Assembly: GCA_002415135.1 (NCBI GenBank)
Contig: DIBY01000022.1
Span: forward strand, 62,001-126,000
Origin: Flavobacteriales bacterium UBA5040
GTDB lineage: Bacteria; Bacteroidota; Bacteroidia; Flavobacteriales; Weeksellaceae
DNA: 64,000 nt
Reading direction: 5' to 3'
Shown: positions 42,109-53,500 of the stretch, piece after piece
Layout: every line of letters begins with the position of its first letter
Numbering within the stretch: the first letter of the stretch is position 1
Notes under the pieces: model-generated
The model's database searches: none
What the model was told of the DNA's origin: nothing
Seen by the model: only the letters and a program-made list of their open reading frames with translations
Translations under genes and position numbers: made by a program

Positions 42109-43221
42109 ATGTTGACAAAAGATAAAGTTCAGGCCTTTCTGAAAGAAATAGAAGTAGATGACTTAGTACAGAATTTCCAGGTAATGGGAAATGATGTATA
42201 TATCGATATGACCGCGCATTCACCAGCAATGCACGAAAAGAAAAAATTAGAAGCGGCCATGAAACAGGCTTTCGCTTCTGAATTTGGTGAGGAGATCATT
42301 TTAAAATTAAAAATTGCTTCTCCGGAACCATCGGAAATTCAGCAAAGTCAGATCAAAGGAAAACAGATTAAAGGAATTCAAAATATTATCGCAATTGCTT
42401 CTGGAAAAGGAGGTGTCGGGAAATCTACTGTAGCCGCAAATATGGCTGTGACTTTAGCAAATATGGGGTTCAAAGTTGGGATCTTAGATGCTGATATTTA
42501 TGGACCTTCTGTTCCAACGATGTTCGATACCGAAGGTGCAAAACCAATTACGGTTGAAGTTGATGGTAAAAGTCTAATGAAACCCATCGAAAATTACGGC
42601 GTGAAAATGTTGTCCATCGGGTATTTTTCTGGTGCCAATCAAGCCGTAGTTTGGAGAGGACCGATGGCGTCAAAAGCTTTGAATCAAATGATTCGTGATG
42701 CAGCTTGGGGAGAATTAGATTTCCTTTTAATCGATTTACCTCCAGGAACGGGTGATATTCATTTGTCCATTATTCAGGAAGTTCCGGTAACAGGAGCGGT
42801 GATCGTAAGTACGCCACAACATGTTGCGCTTGCCGATGTTAAGAAAGGAATTGCAATGTTCCAAATGGAAAGTATTAATATTCCTGTTTTAGGTTTAATC
42901 GAAAACATGTCGTACTTTACTCCAGAAGAATTACCAGATAATAAGTATTATATTTTCGGAAATCAAGGTGCTCAGTTTTTAGCAGAAGATTTGGGAATTC
43001 CTGTATTGGGAGAAATTCCTTTGGTACAAAGTATTCGTGAATCTGGCGACGTTGGAAGACCGGCAGCTTTACAGGAAAATTCAAAAATTGCTGAAATCTA
43101 TAGAACGACCACTCAAAATATGATTGAAAGTTTGGTAGAGAGAAATAAAAATCTTCCCGCAACGGAAGCGGTAAAAATTACAACCATGGCAGGTTGTTCT
43201 CCTAAAAATAAAAAAGTATAA
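42109..43221 (+). CDS. Mrp/NBP35-family Fe-S cluster carrier ATPase
   Basis: Cytoplasmic P-loop ATPase of 370 residues thought to carry iron-sulfur clusters to apoproteins. A MIP18-like (DUF59) N-terminal domain (residues 1-85) is followed by the deviant Walker A ASGKGGVGKST (about residues 100-110), DADIYGPSVPTMF and DLPPGTGDIHLSI. The CxxC that many Mrp/ApbC proteins have after ENMSYF is absent here: the sequence reads ENMSYFTPEELPDNKYYIFG, as is usual in Bacteroidota in my recollection. One Cys near the C-terminus (MAGCSPKNK) remains. A NifU-like gene follows 49 nt later, supporting a role in Fe-S assembly. Confidence 0.92.
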   Translation: MLTKDKVQAFLKEIEVDDLVQNFQVMGNDVYIDMTAHSPAMHEKKKLEAAMKQAFASEFGEEIILKLKIASPEPSEIQQSQIKGKQIKGIQNIIAIASGKGGVGKSTVAANMAVTLANMGFKVGILDADIYGPSVPTMFDTEGAKPITVEVDGKSLMKPIENYGVKMLSIGYFSGANQAVVWRGPMASKALNQMIRDAAWGELDFLLIDLPPGTGDIHLSIIQEVPVTGAVIVSTPQHVALADVKKGIAMFQMESINIPVLGLIENMSYFTPEELPDNKYYIFGNQGAQFLAEDLGIPVLGEIPLVQSIRESGDVGRPAALQENSKIAEIYRTTTQNMIESLVERNKNLPATEAVKITTMAGCSPKNKKV

Positions 43222-43270
43222 TTCCTCTCTTTTTGACGGGTAATTATAACATTAAGCTTGAATTAAAACG

Positions 43271-43519
43271 ATGAATAAAGAAATAAAACACGAAGAAACG
43301 GTAACTAAAGTGATGGATGCGCTCGAAAGCATTCGTCCGTTTCTGAATAAAGATGGCGGCGATATTGAACTCATCGATGTACAGGGACAAACGGTCCTGG
43401 TGAAGCTTCATGGGAATTGCAACGGTTGCCCAATGAGTTTTTCAACCATGAAATTAGGAGTAGAAACTACGGTAAAGCAATTCGCTCCGGAAATTCTGGA
43501 AGTGCTGGCAGTAGAGTAG
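43271..43519 (+). CDS. NifU-like C-terminal-domain scaffold protein
   Basis: Protein of 82 residues consisting of one Nfu/NifU C-terminal domain. The cluster-binding CxxC is in HGNCNGCPMSFSTMKLGVE (about residues 51-54), preceded by IRPFLNKDGGDIELIDV. It is predicted to bind and pass on a [4Fe-4S] cluster. It lies directly after the Mrp ATPase and ends at a terminator, so the two form a small Fe-S unit. Confidence 0.93.
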   Translation: MNKEIKHEETVTKVMDALESIRPFLNKDGGDIELIDVQGQTVLVKLHGNCNGCPMSFSTMKLGVETTVKQFAPEILEVLAVE

Positions 43520-43549
43520 TTTTAAATATAAAGATTTGATAAAATAGAG

Positions 43550-43572
43550 AACGGACATTGGTCCGTTTTTTA
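43550..43572 (+). terminator. Terminator of the Mrp-NifU-like unit
   Basis: AACGGAC / GTCCGTT stem of 7 bp with a 4-nt loop and T6. Confidence 0.85.
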
Positions 43573-43668
43573 TTTGTGCTGCTTTTGACAGAGGAATTTC
43601 AATTATTTCTTTAAATCTAAATTGGATTGAAATTAAATTAATATTTTAGCAGATTAAACCATTATTAT

Positions 43669-44529
43669 ATGATTGCCATAATAGACGGCGGTTCTACCAA
43701 ATGTGATTGGGTGATCCTTGACAATTCCGGGAAACCACATTTGAAAACAACAACCTTGGGTTTCAATCCCAATATTATAAATCCTGATTTTATTGGTCAG
43801 GAAATCGATAGAAACGAAGACTTATTTTTTGTAAAAAATCACATCGAAAAAGTGTTTTTTTACGGTTCTGGTTGTGGTACCGCGGCCAATGCAAAAAAAG
43901 TAGAAACTGAATTTATAAAATCATTTCCGCACGCTGAGATTCGAATCAAAGAAGACATGACTGCCGCAGCTTATGCAGCTTATAATGGAAAACCAGCCAT
44001 TGTATGCATTTTAGGAACCGGCTCTAATTCCTGTTTTTTTGATGGTGAAAATATCAGAATAGATTTGCCTTCTCTTGGCTTTTTAATCGGTGATGAAGGA
44101 AGCGGTAATGCTCTCGGAAAACATTTGCTGCGACGTTTCTTCATGAAAAAACTTCCTGCCGATCTGGAAAGAGACTTCATTAAGAAATACAATCTCAAGA
44201 TCGAAGATGCGATCAAAAATATGTATCATAATCCTAGAGCTAACGCTTATTTAGGAGAATTTAATCATTTTATTGCTGAAAGAAAAAGCCATCCTTATTT
44301 TCAAAATATGGTTTTCGATGAAATGAAAAATTTTCTCGATTATCAAGTGCTCCCTTATCCAGAATCTGGTGAAATTGAAATTAATTTCATTGGTTATATC
44401 TCTTATATTTATGAAGATATTCTCCGCGCTGCTGCGGCCGAACTTAATTTAACCATCGGAAAAGTAGTTCAAAAACCCATCGAAAGTTTAGTTGATTACC
44501 ACAAGAAATATATCTTGAATCTGAACTAA
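43669..44529 (+). CDS. BadF/BadG/BcrA/BcrD-type ATPase, N-acetylglucosamine kinase-like
   Basis: Predicted sugar kinase of 286 residues of the ASKHA fold. The phosphate-1 motif is IDGGSTKCDWVIL (residues 4-16), phosphate-2 is CILGTGSNSCFFDG (about residues 113-126), and GFLIGDEGSGNALGKHLLR (about 138-156) is the substrate region typical of GlcNAc kinases. The likely reaction is phosphorylation of N-acetylglucosamine or a related amino sugar in cell-wall recycling. Neighbours give no further hint. Confidence 0.83.
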   Translation: MIAIIDGGSTKCDWVILDNSGKPHLKTTTLGFNPNIINPDFIGQEIDRNEDLFFVKNHIEKVFFYGSGCGTAANAKKVETEFIKSFPHAEIRIKEDMTAAAYAAYNGKPAIVCILGTGSNSCFFDGENIRIDLPSLGFLIGDEGSGNALGKHLLRRFFMKKLPADLERDFIKKYNLKIEDAIKNMYHNPRANAYLGEFNHFIAERKSHPYFQNMVFDEMKNFLDYQVLPYPESGEIEINFIGYISYIYEDILRAAAAELNLTIGKVVQKPIESLVDYHKKYILNLN

Positions 44530-44582
44530 CTTCCTTACTTATTATTAAAAATTATTCACTGCATACAACGTTAGAGGTTTCG

Positions 44583-44590
44583 TACCTTTA
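44583..44590 (+). promoter_or_regulatory. Putative -7 box of the malic enzyme gene
   Basis: TACCTTTA, one mismatch from TAnnTTTG, 23 nt before the ATG at 44614. It overlaps the alternative upstream ATG at 44590 and so supports the later start. Confidence 0.35.
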
Positions 44591-44613
44591 TGCGTTCATT
44601 AAAATCATACTAT

Positions 44614-46899
44614 ATGTCCAAAAAAAATAATAGAGACGAGAAAAATTTTAACCAAGCAGCCCTTGATTATCATAGTGTAGAACCGAAAGGAAAAATTGAA
44701 GTTATTCCTTCAAAACCACACTCTTCTCAAAGAGATTTATCACTTGCTTATTCACCCGGAGTAGCCATCCCATGTTTAGAAATTGAAAGAGATCCGAAAC
44801 TCGCGTACGAATATACCGGAAAAGGAAACTTAGTAGCTGTAATTTCCAACGGAACTGCCGTTTTAGGATTAGGAAATATCGGTGCGGAAGCATCAAAACC
44901 AGTAATGGAAGGGAAAGGTCTTCTGTTTAAAATCTTTGCAGACATCAATGTTTTTGATATCGAGATTGATGAAACCGATCCAGATAAATTTATAGAAATC
45001 GTGAAAGGAATTGCACCGACATTTGGTGGAATAAATTTGGAAGATATCAAAGCGCCAGAAGCATTCTATATCGAACAAAGATTAAAAGATGAACTGAATA
45101 TCCCTTTGATGCACGATGATCAACATGGGACAGCAATTATTTCTGGAGCAGCCTTGTTAAATGCCCTCGAAATTGCAGGCAAAAATATCGGCGAAGTAAA
45201 AGTGGTTGTAAATGGCGCAGGAGCTGCGGCAATTGCGTGTACCAAACTCTATTTAGAACTTGGGTTGAAAAAGGAAAACGTATTGATGTGCGATTCTAAA
45301 GGAGTCATTAATCATCATCGTGAAAATTTGACCCCAGAGAAATTAGATTTCGTAGCGAAGACCGAACTTCAAACTTTAGAAGATGCTTTAAAAGATGCTG
45401 ATGTTTTTATCGGTTTGTCCAAAGGAAACGTGATGACATCAGAAATGTTGTTATCAATGGCAGCAAATCCAATCGTTTTCGGTTTGGCAAATCCAGATCC
45501 GGAAATTGAATATGAGCTGGCGATGGAAACCAGGAAAGATACCATCATGGCAACCGGCAGAAGCGATTATCCTAATCAGGTGAATAACGTTTTAGGTTTT
45601 CCCTATATTTTCCGTGGAGCGCTTGATGTTCAGGCAACCGGAATTAATGAAGCCATGAAATTGGCGGCCGTATATGCGATCGCGAATTTAGCCAAAGAAC
45701 CTGTACCTGAAGCCGTAGTTCTTGCCTATAATTTAAAAAGTCTCAACTTCTCACGAGAATATTTCATTCCGAAACCATTTGATAACCGTTTGATCACGAG
45801 AGTTTCTGTCGCTGTTGCAAAAGCAGCTATGGAAAGTGGAATCGCTGGAAAACCAATCGAAAATTTCGAAGATTACGAAAATGCTTTGTTAGACAGAATG
45901 GGTCGTGATGAAAAACTCATTCGTATGATGCAGAACAGAGCGCGTTCTAATCCGAAAAGAGTGACGCTTGGTAATGCTGAAGAATATAATGTACTGAAAG
46001 CAGCGCAGATTCTATATGAAGAAGGAATTGCACAGCCTATTTTACTCGGTGAGAAAAAGTATGTTCAAGAGCAAATGAAGAAATACGGTATAGAACTGAA
46101 TGTTCCGATCGTAGATCCAATGGGCGATGATCAGGAAGAGAATAGAGTGAAGTACCGCGAAACACTTTGGAAACTTCGGGAGAGAAAAGGGATGAACGAA
46201 TACAAAGCAAAAAGATACGTTCGTCAAAGAGATTATTTTGGCCCTTTAATGCTGAAGCATGGTGATACCGATGCATTGATTGTTGGTTTCTCTAAAAATT
46301 ATTCTTCTACCTTAAAGCCGATCTTAAAAATTATTGAAAAAGAAAAAGGCGTTGACAAGATCTCCTCCATGATGATGATCATGACGGAAAAGAAACCTTT
46401 GTTTTTTACAGATACGTCGATCAACCAGAATCCAACTTCTGAAGATTTGGTGAATATTGCAAGAATGGCAGAAATGACCGTGAAAACTTTCGCCATCGAA
46501 CCGAGGATCGCCATGTTGTCCTTTGAAAATTTCTCCGGAATTTCTGAGACTTCTAAAAAAGTAGCCAAGGCCGTTTCTATTCTTCACGAGAAGTTCCCGA
46601 AAATGATCGTTGATGGAGAAATTCAACCGGATTTCGCTTTAAACAGTGATCATCTTTCAGACTATCCATTCTCTAAATTAGGAACAACTCCTGCAAATGT
46701 TTTTGTTTTTCCAAATCTTGAAAGTGCTAATATCTCTTATAAAATCATCAGAGGTTTAAAAGTAGCACAAGTGGTCGGTCCAATTTTAATGGGTTTAAAA
46801 CAACCTGTTCACGTTCTACAAATGCGTGCGAGCGTTGATGAAATCGTGAATCTTGCAACAATTGCGGTTTTGGATGCTCAGCGAAGAGACCAGGATTAA
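44614..46899 (+). CDS. maeB: NADP-dependent malic enzyme with phosphotransacetylase-like domain
   Basis: Oxidative decarboxylation of malate to pyruvate. The 761-residue protein has the MaeB two-part layout. The malic-enzyme half (about residues 1-430) shows YSPGVAIPC, GTAVLGLGNIGAEASKPVMEGK and HDDQHGTAII, and an NAD(P) site VVNGAGAAAIACTKL. The C-terminal half (about 430-761) resembles phosphate acetyltransferase, usually a regulatory module that binds acetyl-CoA. The start ATG 44614 (MSKKNNRDEKNF) is preferred to 44590, which lies within the likely promoter. Confidence 0.95.
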   Translation: MSKKNNRDEKNFNQAALDYHSVEPKGKIEVIPSKPHSSQRDLSLAYSPGVAIPCLEIERDPKLAYEYTGKGNLVAVISNGTAVLGLGNIGAEASKPVMEGKGLLFKIFADINVFDIEIDETDPDKFIEIVKGIAPTFGGINLEDIKAPEAFYIEQRLKDELNIPLMHDDQHGTAIISGAALLNALEIAGKNIGEVKVVVNGAGAAAIACTKLYLELGLKKENVLMCDSKGVINHHRENLTPEKLDFVAKTELQTLEDALKDADVFIGLSKGNVMTSEMLLSMAANPIVFGLANPDPEIEYELAMETRKDTIMATGRSDYPNQVNNVLGFPYIFRGALDVQATGINEAMKLAAVYAIANLAKEPVPEAVVLAYNLKSLNFSREYFIPKPFDNRLITRVSVAVAKAAMESGIAGKPIENFEDYENALLDRMGRDEKLIRMMQNRARSNPKRVTLGNAEEYNVLKAAQILYEEGIAQPILLGEKKYVQEQMKKYGIELNVPIVDPMGDDQEENRVKYRETLWKLRERKGMNEYKAKRYVRQRDYFGPLMLKHGDTDALIVGFSKNYSSTLKPILKIIEKEKGVDKISSMMMIMTEKKPLFFTDTSINQNPTSEDLVNIARMAEMTVKTFAIEPRIAMLSFENFSGISETSKKVAKAVSILHEKFPKMIVDGEIQPDFALNSDHLSDYPFSKLGTTPANVFVFPNLESANISYKIIRGLKVAQVVGPILMGLKQPVHVLQMRASVDEIVNLATIAVLDAQRRDQD

Positions 46900-46939
46900 A
46901 TATTAGGTTGAATTAAAAACGTCTTATAAAACACACAAA

Positions 46940-47524
46940 ATGATTTATTCTTTAAAAGGAATTGTACAACAACTTCATCCAACCTCTGTCGTCATTGATG
47001 TACAGGGAGTTGGATATTTAGTTGGAGTCAGTTTGCAAACTTCTGAACAATTGGTTTTAGGAAAAGAAACCTTTTTAAACATCCAGCAAATTCTACGCGA
47101 AGACGCTAATCTACTTTTTGGTTTTAACACAATTTTAGAAAAAGAGATGTTTAATCTGTTAATAAGTGTTAACGGAGTTGGCCCAGTTTCGGCAATAATC
47201 ATGTTAAGTTCGTTGTCTTTAAATGAAATTTCAGCCGGCATTTTATCAAATAATAGCGCGATGCTGCAAAAGGTAAAAGGGATTGGGACAAAAACAGCCG
47301 AGCGAATCATTATCGATTTACGTGACAAAGTCCAAAGATTCAATGTTTCTGAGGAAAATATTTCTACATTTGTAAATAATAAAGTAAAAGAAGAATCGTT
47401 ATCTGCATTAGAGGTTTTGGGAATTTCCAAGAAGATGAGTGAGAAGATTGCAGACCGAATTCTGAAGCAGAACCCTGATCTTCGAGTAGAAGATCTGGTG
47501 AAGCAAATTTTAAAAAATATTTAA
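46940..47524 (+). CDS. ruvA: Holliday junction branch migration protein RuvA
   Basis: DNA-binding subunit of the RuvAB motor, 194 residues. The OB-fold N-terminal domain starts MIYSLKGIVQQLHPTSVVIDVQGVGYLVGVS, two helix-hairpin-helix elements are in LLISVNGVGPVSAIIML and LQKVKGIGTKTAERIIIDL (about residues 71-125), and the C-terminal RuvB-binding domain is about residues 145-194. Its TAA is 3 nt before the TTG of sprA, with both genes in the same reading frame. RuvA upstream of sprA is a common arrangement in this phylum. Confidence 0.96.
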   Translation: MIYSLKGIVQQLHPTSVVIDVQGVGYLVGVSLQTSEQLVLGKETFLNIQQILREDANLLFGFNTILEKEMFNLLISVNGVGPVSAIIMLSSLSLNEISAGILSNNSAMLQKVKGIGTKTAERIIIDLRDKVQRFNVSEENISTFVNNKVKEESLSALEVLGISKKMSEKIADRILKQNPDLRVEDLVKQILKNI

Positions 47525-47527
47525 CAT

Positions 47528-50500
47528 TTGGAGAAGAATAGTTTTTTTCAGCATAGATTTTTAGTTTTAGTTTTGACGTGTTTTTCATTTGCAAATATTT
47601 TTGCCCAGGAAAAACCCGCTGACAGTTCATCAGTAAGGCAGGATTTTTCCTTGCCCAACCCGATGCGCTACGATGCATTTTACGATGTGGGCAGCGGAAT
47701 GTATATTCTCTATCCTAAAATTGGAAATATGGTTGTTGGAAATCCTGTTTCAATGACTTCCGAGGAATATAATCAGTACATGCTTACCAATCAGCTGAGT
47801 GATTATTATAAAGAAAAATCTTCGACGAACGCTCTGGGATATCGGAAAGACCAAACCGAAGCCATTAAAAAAGGTTTACTTCCAAGCGTTAATATTAAAA
47901 ACAAAATATTCGAATCTATTTTTGGCGGTAATAAAATTGAAATTATTCCGCAAGGTTTTGCTTCTTTCGATATTGGCGGACTTTATCAAAAAATCGACAA
48001 TCCTTTAATTTTACCACAAAACAGAACCAATTTCGCTATTGATATTCAGCAGCGAATTCAACTTGGATTGTTGGGTAAAGTGGGCGAGAATCTTCAGTTA
48101 AAAGCCAACTACGATACTCAAAGTGGTTTCGCGTTTGAAAACCGCATGAATTTGGTGTGGCAGGCAAAAGGTTCCTGGAAAGATTTACAGTCCAAAGGTT
48201 TGAACGATAAAACAACTGGTGGAGAAGATAAAATTATTAAAAGAGTCGAATTCGGTAATGTTAATATGCCGCTTTCTACCAATTTAATCCGGGGCTCAGA
48301 ATCTTTATTTGGATTAAAGACCGAATTTCAATTAGGAAAAACATACGGAACTTTAGTTTTTTCTCAACAGCAGGGTGAAGCCCGAACAATTGTAGCACAA
48401 GGTGGAGGTGTTTTAAATACTTTTAAATTAAATGCGATCGATTATGAAGACAATCAGCATTATTATTTAGACCACTATTTCTTAAACAATTACGACAAAG
48501 CGCTTCTCAATTATCCACAGATCAATTCCAGAATCAGCATTACCAGAATTGAAGCCTGGGTTTTGGATCAAGGATCAGGAAATCTTCAGGATCAAAAAGG
48601 GATTTTGGGGATTCGTGATTTAGGTGAAGGAATATCTGGTTATCCGGATAATTCTCAAAACAACCTTTATCAAAGTATATCCACCGCAATCGGAACTCCC
48701 AGGAATTCGGATACCGATTACGGAAATGTGGTAAAAGGACAATTGTTTCCCAATGCCAACGGTTCGCCCGAAAGATATGCCGATGGCGAACAATATATTT
48801 TTAATAGAAAAGCAAGAAGGTTAAATCAAAACGAATTTACCTTTAATCCGCAGTTAGGTTATATGTCGCTTAATCAAAGGTTAAATGACAATCAGCTTCT
48901 AGCGGTTTCTTATAGTTTTACGTTAAATGGAGACAGCAAGGTTTATAAAGTCGGAGAGTTTTCAGAAGAAAGTCCGGTTTTGATTACTAAAGTTTTGAAA
49001 CCAAACAGTACGGTAAAAACGACGTCGCCGATGTGGGATTTAATGATGAAGAATATTTATCCATTAAACACCAATCAAATCAATCCAGACGGGTTTTTAT
49101 TAAACGTGTATTACCGTGATCCGCAAAATGGCGGAAAAGTAAATTATTTACCGACGACGGTAAGCTCACCAACAACGCAAGTGAATCCCAACCTTTTGAA
49201 ATTATTCAACTGGGATCGCTTGAATATGAACAACGATTTACAGGAAGGCGGCGGTGATTTGGGTGACGGAATTTTCGATTTTGTCCCTGGAATTACGGTT
49301 GATCCAGAAAACGGAAAAGTGATTTTCACCAAAGCAAAACCATTCGGTGCGTTTTTACAAAATGCTTTAGGAACGAGTGATCCGAAATTTGTATTTAATG
49401 AATTGTATGACCAACAAAAACAAGTTGCTTCTCAAAGTAATTTAGCCTTGCGATATACGATGGAAGGTCGATTCAAAGGAACACAAGGTGCGGGGATTTC
49501 TCTTGGAGCCATCAACGTTCCACAAGGTTCTGTAAAAGTTTCTGCGAATGGAGTTCAGTTAACGGAAGGAGTTGATTATACCGTAGATTATATGTTGGGT
49601 TCGGTAAACATCATTAATGAAACCGTAAAACAATCTGGTCAGGCGATCAATATTTCACTTGAAAATCAATTGACCTTTAATACGCAGCGTAAACGATTTT
49701 TAGGGTTAAACTTAGAAAGAAAGTTCAATGAACATCTGACAGTTGGCGCCACAGTCGTGAATTACGCTGAAACTCCTTTAACTCAAAAAGTAAACTTTGG
49801 TCAGGAAGCCGTGAACAATACCATGGCGGGTTTCAATATTTTATACAATAATGAATTACCTTTCTTGACAAGATTAACAGATAAAATTCCTTTCGTCAAT
49901 ACAGAAGCGGCCTCTAATTTAAGTTTCCTTGCAGAAGGTGCTTATTTAATTCCAGGACAAAATAAGGGAATTGGCGATCAATCTTATATTGATGATTTCG
50001 AACAAAGCACGTCTAAGATTTCATTGAAAGAACCAGCAATGTGGAGTATCGCTTCAAAACCGGAAAAAAACCCTGAACCTTTCTTTTTAAATGGAGATCT
50101 AAATGATAATCTGGCTTCTGGAAACGGAAGAGGTTTATTATCCTGGTATAACATCGATCCAAGATTCTACGGAATTGGCGGAAAAGCACCGAATGGAATT
50201 AATGCTGCGGCAGTTTCCAACCACGCTTCCAGAAGAGTTCAAACTTCTGAATTATACAACAGTAGGGATTTTGTTGCTGGTGAACAATTATACACCAATA
50301 CTTTTGACCTTACCTATTTTCCGACCGAAAGAGGACCGTATAACGTAAATCCAAATGCAGAAACTACGGCTGAAAGATGGGCTGGTTTAATGAGACCGAT
50401 CTCAGTCTCTAACTTTACCAACTCCAATATTGAGTATGTAGAATTCTGGATGATGGATCCTTATGCTGATGGAAATCCGCTCGGAACGCAACCAAAATTA

Positions 50501-53500
50501 CTTTTGCAATTAGGAAATGTTTCGGAAGATGTTCTAAAAGATGGAAAGTTGCAATACGAAAATGGATTACCAACACCAAGTGTTCCAGCAAATACAACCA
50601 CGACGAATTGGGGAGTTCAACCCAATCAGTTTCCTGTTCTTTACGCGTTTTCGTCGGAAAATGAAGATCGAACTGCGCAGGATTTAGGATATGATGGTTT
50701 AGATGCTCAAGGTGAAGCTGCGAAATTCGGAACCAATTTTGTGAATCCGGTGACCAATGTTTCGGATCCAGCTTCAGATGATTTCGTCTTTTATTTGTCA
50801 GATAAATTCCAAGGAACTCAGGCGTCTTCTTTAACCGAACGTTATAAATATTTCCGAGGTCCTGAAGGAAACTCACAGAGTAACACTTTGGAAGTTGCGA
50901 CTCAGACTCCGGATGCGGAAGATATCAACCGTGATTATAATTTAGATCAAAATGAAAATTATAACCAATACACCATCGAACTCGATCAGACTAAAATGGT
51001 TTTGGGACAGAATTTTATTGTTGATGTTAAGGAAGTAGAAGCTAAATTTCAAAATGGGCAAACCGGAAATAATAAATGGTTTTTATTCCGCGTTCCTGTT
51101 GCTCAGTTCGATACTGGCGCTGGGGAAGCAGATGCTTCTATTTTAAATAATGTACGTTACGCCAGAATGCTTTTAACAGGTTTTGATCAAGCGTCGACTA
51201 TTCGTTTCGGAACTTTAGACCTGGTAAGAAGTGACTGGAGAAAATACACTAAAAACATTGCCACAACAACGACTGATACTGATGAAGGAACGAATTTCGT
51301 AACTGATCAAAATCTAGATGTTGGAAGTGTGAATTTGGAAGAGAATGGTTTGAACCAGCCTCCGTATGTTCTTCCTCCAGGAATAGATCGTCAGGTTTTG
51401 AGCGGAAATGCTGGAGCGCAAAGACAGAATGAAGCTTCTTTATATATGAAAGCGCAACCGTTAGAGAAAAATTCTTCTCGTGGAGTTTTCAAAAATGTAG
51501 CTTTGGATATGCGTCGTTACAAAAATTTAGAATTGTTCGTACACGCGGAAGATTTAAAAGATGTGAATTCGTCCAACTACGATGAAGATGCGAAATTCTT
51601 TATCCGTTTTGGAAGCGATGCAACCGATAACTACTATGAATATGAAGCTTCTTTAAAATACACTGCAAAAAATGCCAGATCACCATTAGAAATTTGGCCT
51701 TCTGAAAATACGGTTAATCTTGCCATTCAAAATTTTGTAGATGCGAAATTAAGAAGAGATAAAGATTTCCCGACACGTATCGAACTTCGTCGTGAAGATG
51801 TAGAATATGGAACTATTGATCCTAACAAAAAAATATTTATTAAAGGTCGCCCAAGTTTAGGAAACGTGACCACAATAATGTTAGGAGTTCGAAATAAAAA
51901 CACACTCATTAATAAAGAAGTGGTTTTATGGGTGAATGAAATCCGTTTATCTGAAATTGAAAATAAAGGTGGTTATGCTGGGAATGCAAGTTTAAACTTC
52001 AACTTAGGAGACTTTGCTTTAGTCAACGCCAATGCATCTTATTCAACAATTGGGTTTGGTGGAATTGCTGAAAAACCTTCCGAAAGATCTCAATCTACTC
52101 TTTCCGCTTACAGCATTAATACCACGGTAAACGTTGATAAATTCTTACCAGAGAAATTGGGGTTAAAAGTTCCTGTGAATTATTCTTACACGCAAACCAT
52201 CGAAGATCCGAAGTACAATCCATTGGACAATGATGTGACTTTTGACGAAGCTCCGAACAGAGAAGAATTGAAAACGGTAGCTAGAACGTATACTCAGCAG
52301 AGAAGTTTGGGTGTTGTCAACATGCGTAAAGACAGAATGAATCCGAATAAGAAAGCGAAATTCTATGATGTCGAAAACTTATCGGTAACTGCGATTTATA
52401 ACGATGATTATTACCGGGACGTTTATACTAAAAAGAATTACAGACAATATCTGCGAGGATATGTAGATTATAATTATTCTTTCAAACCGTATGTTATCAG
52501 ACCGTTTAATAAAATGGTCAGCGATACTGCAAAATCTTATAAATATTTAAGATGGTTTAAAGAAATCAACATTAATCCCGTGCCGACGCGATTGTCTTTT
52601 AGAACAGAAATTGACCGTAATTACAATGAATTAGAATTCCGAAACATCGATGCGATCCTTGGTGGAAATGCAGGTCAGGAGTTTGATGTGATCAGAAACA
52701 GAAACTTCTATTTCGGTTGGCAATATGGATTAGGATTTAATTTTACCAAATCATTGAAGCTGGAAATTAATTCAGCCATGCGAACTTTGAATGACAATTT
52801 GAGTGTTTATGACATGAATAATAAATCGATTTTCGATGATCCTTTCCGAGCAGGAAGACCGGTTTTATACAACCATCGTGTTCAACTGAATTACCGATTG
52901 CCATTTGAATATCTGCCTTATTTAGATTTCATTAATGCAGAATTGGGTTACGGATTCACCTATAACTGGAACGCCAGAAGTACGGTGTTGACCAGTTTTG
53001 TAAACCCAGATACCAACGTTGCGGAAAGTTTAGGAAGCATTGGTCAAAACACCAATAATATCATTGCCACTTCTACAGTCGATGTGCCGAAATTCTTTGG
53101 AAAATTCAAATATTTCCAGAAAATAAACACGACCATGCAGAAGCGTAAACAGGAAGTCGATTCCCTGAATAATGTTTACAATTTAGCTTGGCAAAAGAAA
53201 AATAAAAAGAATAAATTCAAAAGTTATAAATTCAAAAACAAACTGAATCCAATGCAAGGTATTGCTTATGCCTTAACCTCAATTAAACAGTTGGATATTA
53301 CGTATAATGAAAATAATGGAACGGTATTGCCAGGCTTACTTTCTGCGCCAAATTGGTATGGTTACGGACAGACTTTAGGTGGACCAACTTATGGTTTTCT
53401 ATTAGGTTCTCAAGCAAATATTAGACGTACAGTAATTGAAAATGGCTGGATCTCCAATTCTAATTATATGAATGATCCGTATATGCAGATGAAGAATCAA

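Noticed and set aside
47521..47530. A RuvA-SprA fusion by readthrough of the ruvA stop
   Set aside because: The genes are in frame, but the signal peptide directly after the TTG and the normal RuvA length argue for two separate proteins.
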